From positions 1 through 64,000 of the forward strand of contig NZ_PVYW01000009.1 in NCBI RefSeq assembly GCF_003001675.1: a stretch of DNA of 64,000 nt, written 5' to 3'. The translations under genes and the position numbers were made by a program. The stretch comes from Cohnella sp. SGD-V74 (GTDB taxonomy: Bacteria; Bacillota; Bacilli; Paenibacillales; Paenibacillaceae). This document shows positions 1 through 9,532 of this stretch, one piece after another; within the stretch, counting starts at the first letter, position 1, and each line of letters starts with the position of its first letter. The notes below the pieces were generated by a model. The model was not told the origin of the DNA and did not search any database. It saw only the letters and a list, made by a program, of their open reading frames with translations.

Positions 1-864
1 ACATTTGGGTCGAAACTCAACTTTAACCCTCATGTGCACATGTTAGTCACAATGGGAGGCATGAAGGCAAACGGGGAATGGAAGACCTACGATTACGTCC
101 CGTTTGAGAAGCTGCGGAAAGTGTGGCAGACCGTCGTGCTTAAGCTGATAAGACGAACCCTAACGGAGGAAGAAAAGCGGCAGGTGCAACCGTTGTTGCA
201 GCGGGCATATCAGAGCAATGATAAGGGCTTCTACGTACATGCGCCAAAACAAAGAGGGAATGTGAAAGCCCAACTGGGCTACATTGGACGATACATCCGC
301 AGACCGGCGATAGCTGTAGAGCGAATCGTATCTTACGATGGGGAATATGTTGTATTTCGGTACCACGACAAAACGGAGGATACGGATAAGGAAGAGCAGG
401 TCACCGTGGAAGAGTTCATTTCACGGCTTATTCGACATATTCCGGAAGAGCAATTCAAGATGATCCGCCATTACGGGGTATACGCAAGGCGGGCGAAGAA
501 GATGAGCAAGGAGAAAGTAAAGGTGTGGCAAGAAACGGTGAAGCGGACGCTAGTGAAGGTGAAGCAACGGATTAGACGTAAATGGAAAGAACGGATACAG
601 ACACAGACGGGAAAAGACCCGATGGTCTGCGCGAAATGTGAATGTTACTATGAATACAAGGGAGAAGTCTGTCTGGAGAAAGGGCAATTAAGGGTGAAGT
701 ACGCCTCCTGTAAGACGACGAAAGCCACATTAGAGAGGATGATCCGAGATCTCACCGGTATCGAGGAAACGAAAACCAGAAAAGAAGAAAAAGAAGTCAT
801 CCGTGAGTGCAAGCCGGCGAATGTTAGACAAGCAGCAAGTCAATTATGTCTGTTTGAGATGTGA
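1..864 (+). CDS. IS91-type HUH transposase, 5' end outside the window
   Basis: The frame is open from the first base, so the gene begins upstream and 287 residues are visible. Codons 9-14 read NPHVHM; the H-x-H is the metal-binding HUH motif of single-strand transposases, and with the later RHYGVYARR stretch it matches the Y2_Tnp (IS91) family. Near the C-terminus a CAKCECYYEYKGEVC segment could bind zinc. HUH transposases nick one strand through a tyrosine and move a single-stranded intermediate, so no terminal inverted repeats are expected. The 3' end overlaps the start of a small zinc-ribbon gene, which suggests translational coupling. The family call is from recognised motifs; the subgroup is uncertain. 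Confidence 0.8.
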   Translation, partial: TFGSKLNFNPHVHMLVTMGGMKANGEWKTYDYVPFEKLRKVWQTVVLKLIRRTLTEEEKRQVQPLLQRAYQSNDKGFYVHAPKQRGNVKAQLGYIGRYIRRPAIAVERIVSYDGEYVVFRYHDKTEDTDKEEQVTVEEFISRLIRHIPEEQFKMIRHYGVYARRAKKMSKEKVKVWQETVKRTLVKVKQRIRRKWKERIQTQTGKDPMVCAKCECYYEYKGEVCLEKGQLRVKYASCKTTKATLERMIRDLTGIEETKTRKEEKEVIRECKPANVRQAASQLCLFEM

Positions 865-1066
865 AGAAACGGAGCAAATTCCGCTAGGGGTGGTACAGGA
901 TTTTGATCGAATGGACGGTGGAGATCCGAGTGTACCGCCTAAATTTGCATGTGAGCATTGCGGAGGAGAAATGTATCCGGAATATTACAAAGGGGTTCGT
1001 GGACACGAATATAAAGTTACGGATATTCTCCAAACCCAAAAGGACCGTCAGGGCGAACTTCCCTGA
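821..1066 (+). CDS. Small zinc-ribbon protein linked to the transposase
   Basis: An 81-residue protein from ATG 821; an in-frame GTG at 803 would add six residues, and neither start has a clear ribosome binding site. Two Cys pairs, CLRC near residue 11 and CEHC near residue 45, look like a zinc ribbon. It overlaps the transposase 3' end by 44 bases in another frame, so translation is probably coupled. Small proteins of this kind often follow IS91-like transposases in Bacillales, but I know of no assigned function. The last codons lie inside a terminator hairpin. Confidence 0.6.
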   Translation: MLDKQQVNYVCLRCEETEQIPLGVVQDFDRMDGGDPSVPPKFACEHCGGEMYPEYYKGVRGHEYKVTDILQTQKDRQGELP

Positions 1067-1074
1067 CGGTTTTT
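1045..1074 (+). terminator. Rho-independent terminator after the IS genes
   Basis: A perfect 9-bp stem (CCGTCAGGG / CCCTGACGG) with a 7-nt loop is followed by five T. The stop codon of the small zinc-ribbon gene lies in the right arm. On the minus strand the hairpin is followed by TCCTTTT, so it may also stop the convergent glycosyltransferase gene. Confidence 0.85.
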
Positions 1075-1092
1075 CTTATCTGCGGGAGCCGT

Positions 1093-2187
1093 CTACGTTT
1101 TCGAGGCGTAGATCCGGCCCAGCTTGGCGGCGGAAGCCCGCCAGCCGAACTTGCGCACGCAGTCCCTGCGGGCCGTTCTTGCCATGCGCATTCGCACGGC
1201 GCGATTGCCTGCCAGCTTGGCGATCGCGGCGGCGAACGCCTTCGGCTTGCGGTAACGGCGAACGAGAATTCCGTTGCGGTTGTGCCGCACGATCTCCTTG
1301 ATGCCGCCGTTCGCGGAAGCGATGACCGGCACGCCGGAAGCCATCGCTTCCACGTTCACCAGCCCGAACGCTTCATGTTTCTGCGAAGGGCAGACGAATA
1401 CGTCCGCTTGGCGAAACACGCGGTGGATGCGGCGATGCGGAACGGTTCCGAGAAACCGGGCGTTCACGCGGAGCTTGCGGGCAAGCGAGCGCATGCGCCC
1501 CATATAGCGCGGCCGAGGGGAACCGCCCGCGATGATCGCGCGAATCGGCCGTCCCGCTGACTTCCGCGCGAGCTTGATCGCCTTCAGAAGAACGGGCACG
1601 CCTTTGCGCGGAATAACCCGGCCGGCGAACAGCACGGTGAACGCGCGCCCTGCGCCCCGCGATCTTGAAGGCTTGAACCTGCGCGTATCCACGCCAAGCC
1701 ACACTTTGCGAATTTTGCCCGACGAGCGCGGAAACCGGGAGGCAAGCTGGCGCTTCAGCGAAGAGCTGTTGGCGATGACGACGTTGGCCCGGGAGAGTCC
1801 GGCGGCCGCGGCAGAACGAGTCGCGTACGGGGCGGAGACGAATGTCAAGGAATGCAGGAAGAGCGAGACCGGAACGCCGGGGAGCATGCGCTTGATCGGC
1901 CCGACGAAGCGGGGGCGGTTGTCGATCTGCACGAGATCGAAGCTTTTTCCCCGGATGAATTTCCTGACATGGGACAGGTAGGCCGCCGGATTGCCGGAAG
2001 GCACTCTGTAAATATGGACGCCGCCGACGACGGAATGTCGGGGATAACGGGAATAAGTCCGGCTGACGATCGTGACGCGATGGTTCCTCGCAAGCTGCTT
2101 GGCCAGAGCCAAAATCGTAATTTCGACCGATCCGCCAAGCGTCGGAGGGACGGGAATTTGTTCCGGGGCGACGATCAGAATGCGCAT
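1093..2187 (-). CDS. Family 4 glycosyltransferase (GT-B fold)
   Basis: A 364-residue protein. The N-terminal MRILIVAPEQIPVPPTLGG segment is a typical nucleotide-sugar-transferase opening with a glycine loop. The C-terminal domain carries FAGRVIPRKG and the E-x7-E motif in EAFGLVNVE, which binds the nucleotide-sugar donor in GT4 retaining enzymes. Length and layout match spore-coat enzymes such as CotSA, and a spore role would suit the YheC/YheD cluster 8 kb away, but that is inference. The stretch before the ATG is AT-rich with no obvious Shine-Dalgarno. It is divergent from the ABC transporter and appears monocistronic. Confidence 0.8.
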   Translation of the reverse strand: MRILIVAPEQIPVPPTLGGSVEITILALAKQLARNHRVTIVSRTYSRYPRHSVVGGVHIYRVPSGNPAAYLSHVRKFIRGKSFDLVQIDNRPRFVGPIKRMLPGVPVSLFLHSLTFVSAPYATRSAAAAGLSRANVVIANSSSLKRQLASRFPRSSGKIRKVWLGVDTRRFKPSRSRGAGRAFTVLFAGRVIPRKGVPVLLKAIKLARKSAGRPIRAIIAGGSPRPRYMGRMRSLARKLRVNARFLGTVPHRRIHRVFRQADVFVCPSQKHEAFGLVNVEAMASGVPVIASANGGIKEIVRHNRNGILVRRYRKPKAFAAAIAKLAGNRAVRMRMARTARRDCVRKFGWRASAAKLGRIYASKT

Positions 2188-2319
2188 CTTTTTATGAACA
2201 CCTGCTCGCGTAATTTATTTGCTGGATCCCCACAATTTATGATCGACCGGCAGCGTTCGCGTAGGACAAATACCGCCTGTCATCGTAAAATGTTCACCTT
2301 TTTTGTGTAAGAAAATAAA

Positions 2320-2348
2320 TTCAGCCTCCGGCCGATCCCCTATACAAT
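2320..2348 (+). promoter_or_regulatory. Possible sigma-A promoter of the sugar ABC operon
   Basis: TACAAT at 2343-2348 is a good -10 box, 33 bases before the rbsA-like start. The best -35 at 17-bp spacing is TTCAGC, which is weak, so an activator is likely. The YesN-like regulator encoded downstream is the natural candidate, by inference. Confidence 0.35.
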
Positions 2349-2380
2349 GGGCACAGACGCAAAAAAGAGGGGGTGTACGG

Positions 2381-3883
2381 ATGGTCAACCAGCCGCTCGT
2401 CATCATGGAAGGGATCGAGAAGTCGTTCCCGGGCGTGCACGCCTTGAATCAATGCCGATTGGAGCTTCGCGCGGGAGAGGTACACGCTCTCGTAGGAGAA
2501 AACGGGGCAGGCAAGTCGACGATGATGAAAATATTGACGGGCGTTTACCGGAAGGATGCGGGACGGATCGTCTACAAGGGGCAAGAGGTGGACATCCCGA
2601 ATACGAAGGCGGCCCAACAGATCGGCATCGGCATGATCCACCAGGAATTGAACTTGATGCCGCACCTTACGGTGGCGCAGAACATCTATATCGGACGCGA
2701 GCCGCGCCGGAAATTCCGGCTGCTGCTGAACGAGAAGGCGTTGGAAGAGAAAGTCCGGGAGCTGTTCCGGACGATGAACCTGGATCTCGATCCCCGGGCC
2801 AAAGTGTCGGATCTGACCGTAGCGAAGCAGCAAATGGTCGAGATTGCGAAAGCGTTGTCTTTTCGTTCCGAGGTGCTCATTATGGACGAACCGACCGCCG
2901 CTCTGACGACCTCCGAGATCGAGGAATTGTTCCGGATGATCGAGCAATTGAAAGCGTCGGGCGTCGGCGTTGTCTACATCTCGCACCGGATGGACGAGCT
3001 GAAGCGGATTACGGACCGGATTACGGTCATGCGCGACGGCTGCTACATCGATACGGTAAATACGGCGGAAGTGTCGGTGGACCGAATTATCTCGATGATG
3101 GTCGGCCGGGAAATCTACCATTCCGTCGAACGGACGGCAATCGGCGATTCGGCGGAGACGGTGCTGGAGGTTCGCGGACTGAACCGGGGCAAGGCGGTGC
3201 GCGACGTCGGCTTCCATCTGAAGAAAGGCGAGATTCTCGGATTCGCCGGGCTGATGGGCGCCGGCAGAACCGAGGTGGCCAGGGCGATCTTCGGAGCGGA
3301 TCGCATCGATTCGGGGGAAATTCTGATCCGCGGCAAGCGGGTCAGCATCCGCAGTCCGTATGACGCGGTCAAGCACGGCATCGGCTACCTGTCCGAAGAT
3401 CGCAAACGCTTCGGACTGCTCGTGGACATGGACGTTCAGTCCAACGTGGCCATCGCGTCCTACGGCAAGTTCAGACGTCTCGGCTGGATGAAGCGGGATG
3501 CGATCGAGAGCTCGGCGGAACAGGTCGTAGACGCGCTTAAGGTAAAGACGCCTAACGTGAGCCAGAAGGTGAAATTCCTGTCCGGAGGCAACCAGCAGAA
3601 GGTCGTCATCGGCAAGTGGCTGACGAAGGACAGCGATATCCTCATCTTCGACGAGCCGACGCGAGGCATCGACGTCGGAGCGAAGGGGGAAATCTACAAG
3701 CTGCTTGAGGAACTGGCGGAACAGGGCAAATCGATTATTATGATTTCTTCCGAATTGCCGGAAATTTTGCGAATGAGCCACCGCGTCATCGTCATGTGCG
3801 AAGGCCGGATCACGGGGCAGCTTACGAGGGAAGAAGCGGATCAAGAGAAAATCATGAAGTTCGCCACGAGCCGCACGGGCTGA
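2381..3883 (+). CDS. Sugar ABC transporter ATPase, RbsA-like
   Basis: A 500-residue protein with two fused ABC domains, the normal form for ribose, galactose and xylose importers of the CUT2 family. The first half has Walker [10 protein letters not shown] (residues 39-47) and a degenerate signature before [10 protein letters not shown]. The second half has the signature LSGGNQQKV and a Walker B ending in DEPTRGID. The first P-loop is fully canonical and the second is not, as is usual in the family. I place the start at ATG 2381 because AGAGGGGG precedes it; an upstream in-frame start would add 26 residues that look non-coding. It is first in the operon, with the permease 17 bases downstream. 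The sugar cannot be told from sequence. Confidence 0.92.
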   Translation: MVNQPLVIMEGIEKSFPGVHALNQCRLELRAGEVHALVGENGAGKSTMMKILTGVYRKDAGRIVYKGQEVDIPNTKAAQQIGIGMIHQELNLMPHLTVAQNIYIGREPRRKFRLLLNEKALEEKVRELFRTMNLDLDPRAKVSDLTVAKQQMVEIAKALSFRSEVLIMDEPTAALTTSEIEELFRMIEQLKASGVGVVYISHRMDELKRITDRITVMRDGCYIDTVNTAEVSVDRIISMMVGREIYHSVERTAIGDSAETVLEVRGLNRGKAVRDVGFHLKKGEILGFAGLMGAGRTEVARAIFGADRIDSGEILIRGKRVSIRSPYDAVKHGIGYLSEDRKRFGLLVDMDVQSNVAIASYGKFRRLGWMKRDAIESSAEQVVDALKVKTPNVSQKVKFLSGGNQQKVVIGKWLTKDSDILIFDEPTRGIDVGAKGEIYKLLEELAEQGKSIIMISSELPEILRMSHRVIVMCEGRITGQLTREEADQEKIMKFATSRTG

Positions 3884-3900
3884 GACAGGGGGGATGCGAC

Positions 3901-4896
3901 ATGAAAGTCGCCTTAACGAACAAGAAACAAATTCAGATCAAATCGGGCGTTCTGCAGCAGCTGCTTGCCTTCGCAAGCTTGATCGTCCTCGTACTCGTAT
4001 TCACGCTGTCCTCCGATAACTTTTTTCGCTTCGACAATCTGATGGGCATTCTGCTCTCGACCGCCGTCATCGGCGTGCTGGCCCTCGGGTCGACGTTCGT
4101 CATCGTCACCGGAGGCATCGACTTGGCGGTCGGGACGGTCATGACGTTCAGTTCGGTCATGACCGGCGTCATCATCACGTTCTGGAACCTGCCGATTCCG
4201 TTCGGCATCGCCGGGGGGATCGCGACCGGCGCGGCGTGCGGGCTGATCAGCGGCCTGGCGGTCGCGAAGATGAAGATTCCGCCCTTCATCGCCACGCTGG
4301 CGATGATGATGATCACGAAAGGGCTGTCGCTCGTCATCTCCGGCACGAAGCCGATTTACTTCGACGAGCCGCACGCCGCGGATTTCTCGAAAATCTCGCT
4401 CGGATCGGTCACGAAATGGTTGATCGGCGTGGAAATTCCGAACGCGGTGCTCATCTTCTTCGGGCTCGCGATCGTGGCCGGACTGCTGCTGACGAAGACG
4501 ATCGTCGGGCGGTACAACTTCGCGCTCGGCAGCAATGAGGAAGCGACCCGGCTGTCCGGCGTTAACGTCAACCTGTGGAAAATCGTTATTTACACGATTA
4601 CCGGCGCTTTCGCCGGCATCGCCGGCATCCTGATGGCTTCCCGCCTTAATTCCGCCCAGCCGGCGCTCGGCACGGGCTACGAGCTGGAGGCGATCGCCGC
4701 CGTCGTCATCGGCGGAACGTCGCTGAGCGGCGGGCAGGGCACCATCCTCGGCACGGTCATCGGGGCGCTGATCATGAGCGTGCTCACGAACGGGCTGCGG
4801 ATCTTGTCCGTGCCGCAGGAATGGCAGACCGTCATCATCGGGCTCGTCGTCATCGGCGCCGTCTACGCGGACATTCTTCGCCGGCGCAAAGCTTAA
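3901..4896 (+). CDS. Sugar ABC transporter permease, RbsC-like
   Basis: A 331-residue membrane protein of the CUT2 permease family (BPD_transp_2). Around 8 to 10 hydrophobic segments can be seen, and GGIDLAVGTVM in the first third is a hallmark of the family. A later AVVIGGTSLSGGQGTILG stretch matches the conserved cytoplasmic loop that docks to the ATPase. AGGGGGG lies just upstream of ATG 3901. It forms the channel with the RbsA-like ATPase and is followed, after 124 bases, by the binding protein, giving the order A-C-B. Confidence 0.92.
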   Translation: MKVALTNKKQIQIKSGVLQQLLAFASLIVLVLVFTLSSDNFFRFDNLMGILLSTAVIGVLALGSTFVIVTGGIDLAVGTVMTFSSVMTGVIITFWNLPIPFGIAGGIATGAACGLISGLAVAKMKIPPFIATLAMMMITKGLSLVISGTKPIYFDEPHAADFSKISLGSVTKWLIGVEIPNAVLIFFGLAIVAGLLLTKTIVGRYNFALGSNEEATRLSGVNVNLWKIVIYTITGAFAGIAGILMASRLNSAQPALGTGYELEAIAAVVIGGTSLSGGQGTILGTVIGALIMSVLTNGLRILSVPQEWQTVIIGLVVIGAVYADILRRRKA

Positions 4897-5020
4897 GCCA
4901 AGCGCCATGCGCTGGCAACAGGGGCGCGCAGCGGAAAGAACGAACATCGGTATATCCTCCGCTCAGGAGCGACATACGCGTCACCGCATTCATTTCCAAT
5001 CGAGAAGGGGAGACTCGCAA

Positions 5021-6004
5021 ATGAAATCGAAAAAGCTCGGTTTGCTCGTTCTGACCGGCATGCTGGCCATGACCGTTCTGGCCGCATGCGGCAGCGACAA
5101 AGAAAACGCGAAGGAAGCTCAAGCATCCGGAGGCAAGCTGTACATCCCGGTTATCTCCAAAGGCTTCCAGCACCAGTTCTGGCAGGCGGTGAAGCAGGGC
5201 GCCGAGAAGGCCGCTCAAGAATTCGACGTCGAGATCACGTTCGAAGGCCCCGAGACGGAAACCCAGGTCGACAAGCAGATCGAGATGCTGCAGGCGGCGC
5301 TCGACAAGAAACCGGCCGCGATCGGCTTCGCCGCGCTTGACAGCAAAGCCGCGACGCCGCTGCTGGAGAAGGCGAAAGCCGCCAACATTCCGGTCATCGG
5401 CTTCGACTCCGGCGTAGACAGCGACATTCCGGTGACGACGGCGGCGACGAACAACGCGGCCGCCGCAGGCCTCGCGGCGGAAAAAATGGCGGAGCTGATC
5501 GGCGGCAAAGGCGAGATCGCGCTGATCGTGCACGACCAGACGAGCCGCACCGGCATCGATCGCCGCGACGGCTTCAAAAACCGCATCGAAGAGAAGTATC
5601 CCGACATCAAGATCGTCGATATCCAATACGGCGGAGGCGACCATCTGAAGTCCACCGACTTGACGAAGGCGATCATTCAGGCCCACCCGGACATCAAAGG
5701 CATCTTCGGCGCCAACGAAGGCTCCGCGGTAGGCGTCGTCAATGCCGTGACCGAGCTGAAGAAGGAAGGCCAGATCGTCATCATCGGCTACGATTCCGGC
5801 AAGCTGCAGATGGACGCGGTCCGCAGCGGCAAGATGGCCGGAGCGATTACGCAAAATCCGATCGGCATCGGCTACGAGACGGTCAAGGCGGCCGTGCAGG
5901 CGAAGAACGGCGAGAACATTCCGAAGTCGATCGATACCGGCTTCCTCTGGTACGACAAGACGAATATCGATTCGGACGAGATCAAGCCGCTGCTGTACGA
6001 ATAA
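5021..6004 (+). CDS. Sugar-binding lipoprotein, RbsB-like
   Basis: A 327-residue periplasmic-binding protein type I. It has a lipoprotein signal peptide with lipobox LAAC and the lipidated Cys at residue 23, so it is anchored on the outer face of the membrane. The mature part has the repeated Rossmann halves of the Peripla_BP_4 family; IPVIGFDSGVDSD and IIGYDSGKLQMDAV are typical ligand-pocket strands. AGAAGGGGAG precedes the ATG. It should deliver a monosaccharide or small polyol to the upstream ATPase-permease pair; the ligand is unknown. It resembles, but is clearly distinct from, the second binding protein encoded after the histidine kinase. Confidence 0.92.
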   Translation: MKSKKLGLLVLTGMLAMTVLAACGSDKENAKEAQASGGKLYIPVISKGFQHQFWQAVKQGAEKAAQEFDVEITFEGPETETQVDKQIEMLQAALDKKPAAIGFAALDSKAATPLLEKAKAANIPVIGFDSGVDSDIPVTTAATNNAAAAGLAAEKMAELIGGKGEIALIVHDQTSRTGIDRRDGFKNRIEEKYPDIKIVDIQYGGGDHLKSTDLTKAIIQAHPDIKGIFGANEGSAVGVVNAVTELKKEGQIVIIGYDSGKLQMDAVRSGKMAGAITQNPIGIGYETVKAAVQAKNGENIPKSIDTGFLWYDKTNIDSDEIKPLLYE

Positions 6005-6027
6005 AATAGCGTTTTGCTCCGCGGAAG

Positions 6028-6066
6028 GGGGTTGCCTGGCAATATCGGGCAGCCTCGCTTTCGCTG
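6028..6066 (+). terminator. Probable terminator after the ABC operon
   Basis: An 11-bp stem including several G-U pairs (6028-6038 with 6046-6056) encloses a 7-nt loop and is followed by a moderately T-rich tract. It would separate the transporter genes from the regulator genes, possibly only partly. Confidence 0.5.
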
Positions 6067-6139
6067 TTTTCAACGGATGGGACGATCGATTATACTCGGA
6101 TAGAGGATCTCGCAAGAGCGTTGCTTGGGGGGAAGCGGG

Positions 6140-7756
6140 ATGTACAGAATTATGTTGATCGACGACGAGGACGAGGTCAGGGAAGGCATCAAGGCGAAAA
6201 CGCCGTGGAAGGAATGCGGCTTCGAGCTGGTCGGGGATTTCGAGAACGGCCGCGACGCATGGGAGGCGATGGACGGCCTCAAGCCTGATGCGGTCATTAC
6301 CGATATTTGCATGCCGTTCATGGACGGATTGGAGCTGACCGGGCATATTTACGAGCGGTACCGGGACGTGAAGGTCGCCATCGTGACAGGATTCGAGGAT
6401 TTCGATTACGCCCAGCGGGCGATCAAGCTTAAAGTCAACGATTACTTGTTGAAACCGCTTAACTCTCAGGAGTTTACCGAATATTTGCTGCGGATGAAGC
6501 GGGAGCTCGACGAGGAGCATGCGCGCAAGCAGGATCTGAGCCGATTGCGCAGCCAGCTTCATCAGAGCTTGCCGCTGCTGAAGGAACGGTTTCTGGAGAA
6601 GTTCGCCTCCGGGGCGATGACGGGCGAGGAGCGCGAAGCGGGAATCGGAACGTACGCGGCGAGCTTGACCGGGCCGGCCTATGCGGCGATCGTCGGCGAG
6701 CTGGACGAACCGGGAGAGGACGGCGGCCTGCTGTCCGATTCCGATCAGGAGCTGCACCGGTTCGGCTTCTATAACATCATGCAGGAGATCGTCGAGTCGG
6801 AGGGGGACGGCGTCGTCTTCCGGACGCGCGACCGTAAGGTAGCCGCGTTCCTCTCCGTGCCGGAAACCCATTCGACGTTGGAGGCGGAGAAGCTGGCCGG
6901 CCATGTGCGCCACAGCGTGGAGAAGTACTTGAAGCGCACGCTGTCGATCGGCATCGGGCGCCCAGGGACCTCGATCCAGGAGCTTCCGGGCTCGTTTCGG
7001 GAAGCGCTTTCGGCGCTCGACTACCGGTTCATGCTTGGGTCGAACCGGACGCTCTCCATACAGGACGTGGAGTTCGGCCGGGGCTCGGGACAGGCGGCCG
7101 CCCCGGACAACGAATGGGAGAAGAAGCTGATCAGCGCCATGCGCACCGGCAACGGAGACATCGTGGCCCGGGCGCTCGAAGCCGGCTTCGCCGAGCTGAA
7201 ATCGTCCGGCTTGCCGGCGAACGAAGCTTACGGACACCTGAACAAACTGATCGCCGCGCTGATGAACTGGGTTGCCGAGACGGGGCTTGAGCCGGAATCG
7301 GGACCGGGCAACGGCGTTTTCTCGCTTATTCGCGAGATGAAGACGCTGGACGAAGTGCGCGTCTGGCTGGACGGCACGTGCCGAAGCATTCTGGAGGAAC
7401 TGTCCGCCAAGCGCTCCAACGTCACGCATTCGCAGATGATCGAAGCGGAGCGGTATATTAACGAACATTATATGAACGAAGAGCTTTCGCTTAACGACGT
7501 ATGCGGCCATCTGTACATGAGCACCAGCTATTTCAGCTCGCTGTTCAAGCAGCATACGGGGACGACGTTCGTCGACTATTTGACGAAGCTGCGCATCGCG
7601 CAAGCGAAGCAGCTGCTCGCCATCACGTCTCACAAGACGTACGAGATCGCCCAGAAGGTCGGCTACGGCGATCCGCATTACTTCAGCGTTATTTTCAAAC
7701 GGCATACGGGTACAACGCCCAAGGAATACCGCGCCGCGCAGAAAGGGATATCCTGA
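6140..7756 (+). CDS. AraC-type response regulator, YesN-like
   Basis: A 538-residue two-component regulator. Residues 1-120 form a receiver domain with acidic residues near 8-10, phospho-acceptor Asp55 in VITDICMPFMDG, and Lys in YLLKPLN. A long linker of about 290 residues follows, then a C-terminal AraC/XylS DNA-binding domain with two helix-turn-helix units (LSLNDVCGHLYMSTSYFS and QKVGYGDPHYFSVIFKRHTG). GGGGGGAAGCGGG before ATG 6140 fixes the start. Its stop codon directly abuts the kinase start codon, so the pair is co-translated. It probably activates the upstream sugar importer when the kinase senses the sugar. Confidence 0.92.
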   Translation: MYRIMLIDDEDEVREGIKAKTPWKECGFELVGDFENGRDAWEAMDGLKPDAVITDICMPFMDGLELTGHIYERYRDVKVAIVTGFEDFDYAQRAIKLKVNDYLLKPLNSQEFTEYLLRMKRELDEEHARKQDLSRLRSQLHQSLPLLKERFLEKFASGAMTGEEREAGIGTYAASLTGPAYAAIVGELDEPGEDGGLLSDSDQELHRFGFYNIMQEIVESEGDGVVFRTRDRKVAAFLSVPETHSTLEAEKLAGHVRHSVEKYLKRTLSIGIGRPGTSIQELPGSFREALSALDYRFMLGSNRTLSIQDVEFGRGSGQAAAPDNEWEKKLISAMRTGNGDIVARALEAGFAELKSSGLPANEAYGHLNKLIAALMNWVAETGLEPESGPGNGVFSLIREMKTLDEVRVWLDGTCRSILEELSAKRSNVTHSQMIEAERYINEHYMNEELSLNDVCGHLYMSTSYFSSLFKQHTGTTFVDYLTKLRIAQAKQLLAITSHKTYEIAQKVGYGDPHYFSVIFKRHTGTTPKEYRAAQKGIS

Positions 7757-9516
7757 ATGAGAGCTTGGCGTCCGTTTCGGTTCAAGAGCATCCATACGAG
7801 CATCGCCATCGCTTTCTCCTGCCTGATCGTGGCGGTGACGGTGCTGCTGACGTTCAATTCTTTCCGGCTGTCGGAGGAAGCCGTCACGGACAACGCCATG
7901 ACGTATACCGGACAATTGGTCGATCAGGTGAATACGAACATTCAGACGTACTTGGACAATATGGTCAGCATGTCCGCTCTGGCGCTTAGCGGCGGAGAGC
8001 TGGAGGACGCCGCGCTTGTCCGCATGCCGCTGTCTTCGGAAGGGGTGGAGCGGAACGAGAAGATCGGTAAATACTTCCGCTCGATCGTCCGTTCGCGAGA
8101 CGACATCGCGACGATTCTGTTCGTCGGAGAGAACGGCAACGTCGTCTCCGACCGGCAGGATGCGGAATTCAAGCCCGCGGAAGATCTCCGGTCCCAGGAT
8201 TGGTACCGCAATGCGATGGAGGCGCAGGGCAAAGTCGTCATCAGCTCTTCGCACGTGGAGCATCTCTACAAAGGCGAATACAGATGGGTCGTCTCGATCA
8301 GCAGGCAGCTGGGCCTTCCCGGCCTCCCCGGCGGGGGCGTGCTGATGGTCGATCTCAAGCTGAACGTCATCAACAATCTGTGCCGGCAGATCGAGCTGGG
8401 CAATCGGGGCTACGTGTTTATTCTCGATCCGGCCGGAGACTTGATCTACCATCCGCAGCAGCAGCTGCTCTACAGCCGGCTGAAGTCGGAGGCGATCAGA
8501 CGCTGCTCGGGACGAAGGACAGCTCGATCGAGCTCGAGGAAGACGGGGACCGCAAAATCTATACGATTCGCACGAACGAATTCGGCTGGAAAGTGATCGG
8601 CGTGACGTATCCCGACGAGCTCGTCGGCAACAAGGGAGAAATCCGCACGACTTCGATCCTGGTAGGCGTGGCGTTCCTGATCGTGGCGCTGTCGATCTCG
8701 GTGTTCCTGTCGTTCCGGCTGACGAAGCCGATCAAGCGGCTGGAAAGTCTGATGAAGAAAGTGGAGAAGGGCGATTTCGACTTGCGCGTCGAGGTCGAGT
8801 CAACCGACGAGATCGGCAAGCTGTCCCGCTCCTTCAACCTGATGATCGGCAAAATCAAAGATTTGATGGGCCAGATCGTCGAGGAGCAGGAGATGAAGCG
8901 GATCAGCGAGCTGAAGGCGATGCAAGCGCAGATCCATCCCCATTTTCTGTACAATACGCTCGATTCGATCATCTGGATGGCCGAGATGGGCAAGATGGCC
9001 GACGTCGTGAAAATGACGGGAGCGTTGGCCAAGCTGTTCCGCTCCAGCATCAGCAAGGGCGACGAGCTCGTGCCGATCGAGGTCGAGCTGGAGCACATCC
9101 AGAACTATTTGACGATCCAGAAAATCCGCTACAAAAACAAATTTACGTACGACATCGACGTGGACCCGGACATTCTGTCGTGCAAAACGCTGAAAATCGT
9201 GCTGCAGCCGCTTGTCGAGAACGCGATCTATCACGGGCTGAAGCAGCAGGCCGTCATCGGTCATATTTCCGTCACGGGCCGCCGGGAAGAGGACGGCATC
9301 GCGCTCCGGGTCATCGACGACGGCGTCGGCATGAACGAGGAGCAGCTGCAGTCGCTGGCGGAGAAATGGCGGCACGCCGAGGGCGGCAAAGGGGTCGGCT
9401 TGCAGAACGTCAATCACCGGATACGGCTGTATTTCGGGGAGATCTACGGCTTGCGCATCGAGAGCGAGCCCGAGGAAGGAACGACGGTGACGCTGCGGCT
9501 GCCGGAAATCCGATAA
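7757..9516 (+). pseudogene. Histidine kinase, YesM-like, disrupted by a frameshift
   Basis: Two overlapping frames together encode one YesM-type sensor kinase. The first frame gives the N-terminal membrane segment and extracellular sensor region and then runs into unrelated sequence. The second frame resumes at LGTKDSSIELEEDG and continues through a membrane segment, a HAMP domain, the His_kinase domain with phospho-acceptor HPHFLYNTLD, and an ATPase domain with LVENAIYHGL and GVGLQNVNHR. Restoring one base near 8497 (ATC-AGA to ATC-CAG) rejoins them into 586 residues, the usual family length. It follows the regulator without a gap and precedes an anchored sugar-binding protein. The lesion may be a true mutation or a sequencing error; the rest of the frame is intact, which favours a recent event or an error. 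Confidence 0.85.
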
Positions 9517-9532
9517 GAGAGGGGATGGAGCA

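Noticed and set aside
1045..1074. IS91-type terminus (terIS)
   Set aside because: A hairpin is expected at terIS, but this one is followed by a T-run and fits an ordinary terminator; I could not find the matching origin end or target tetranucleotide.
4850..8452. A 1200-codon open frame on the minus strand
   Set aside because: It lies antisense to the ABC binding protein, response regulator and kinase genes, all of which have clear domains. High GC keeps the opposite frame free of stops; its residues are rich in Arg, Asp and His with no motif.
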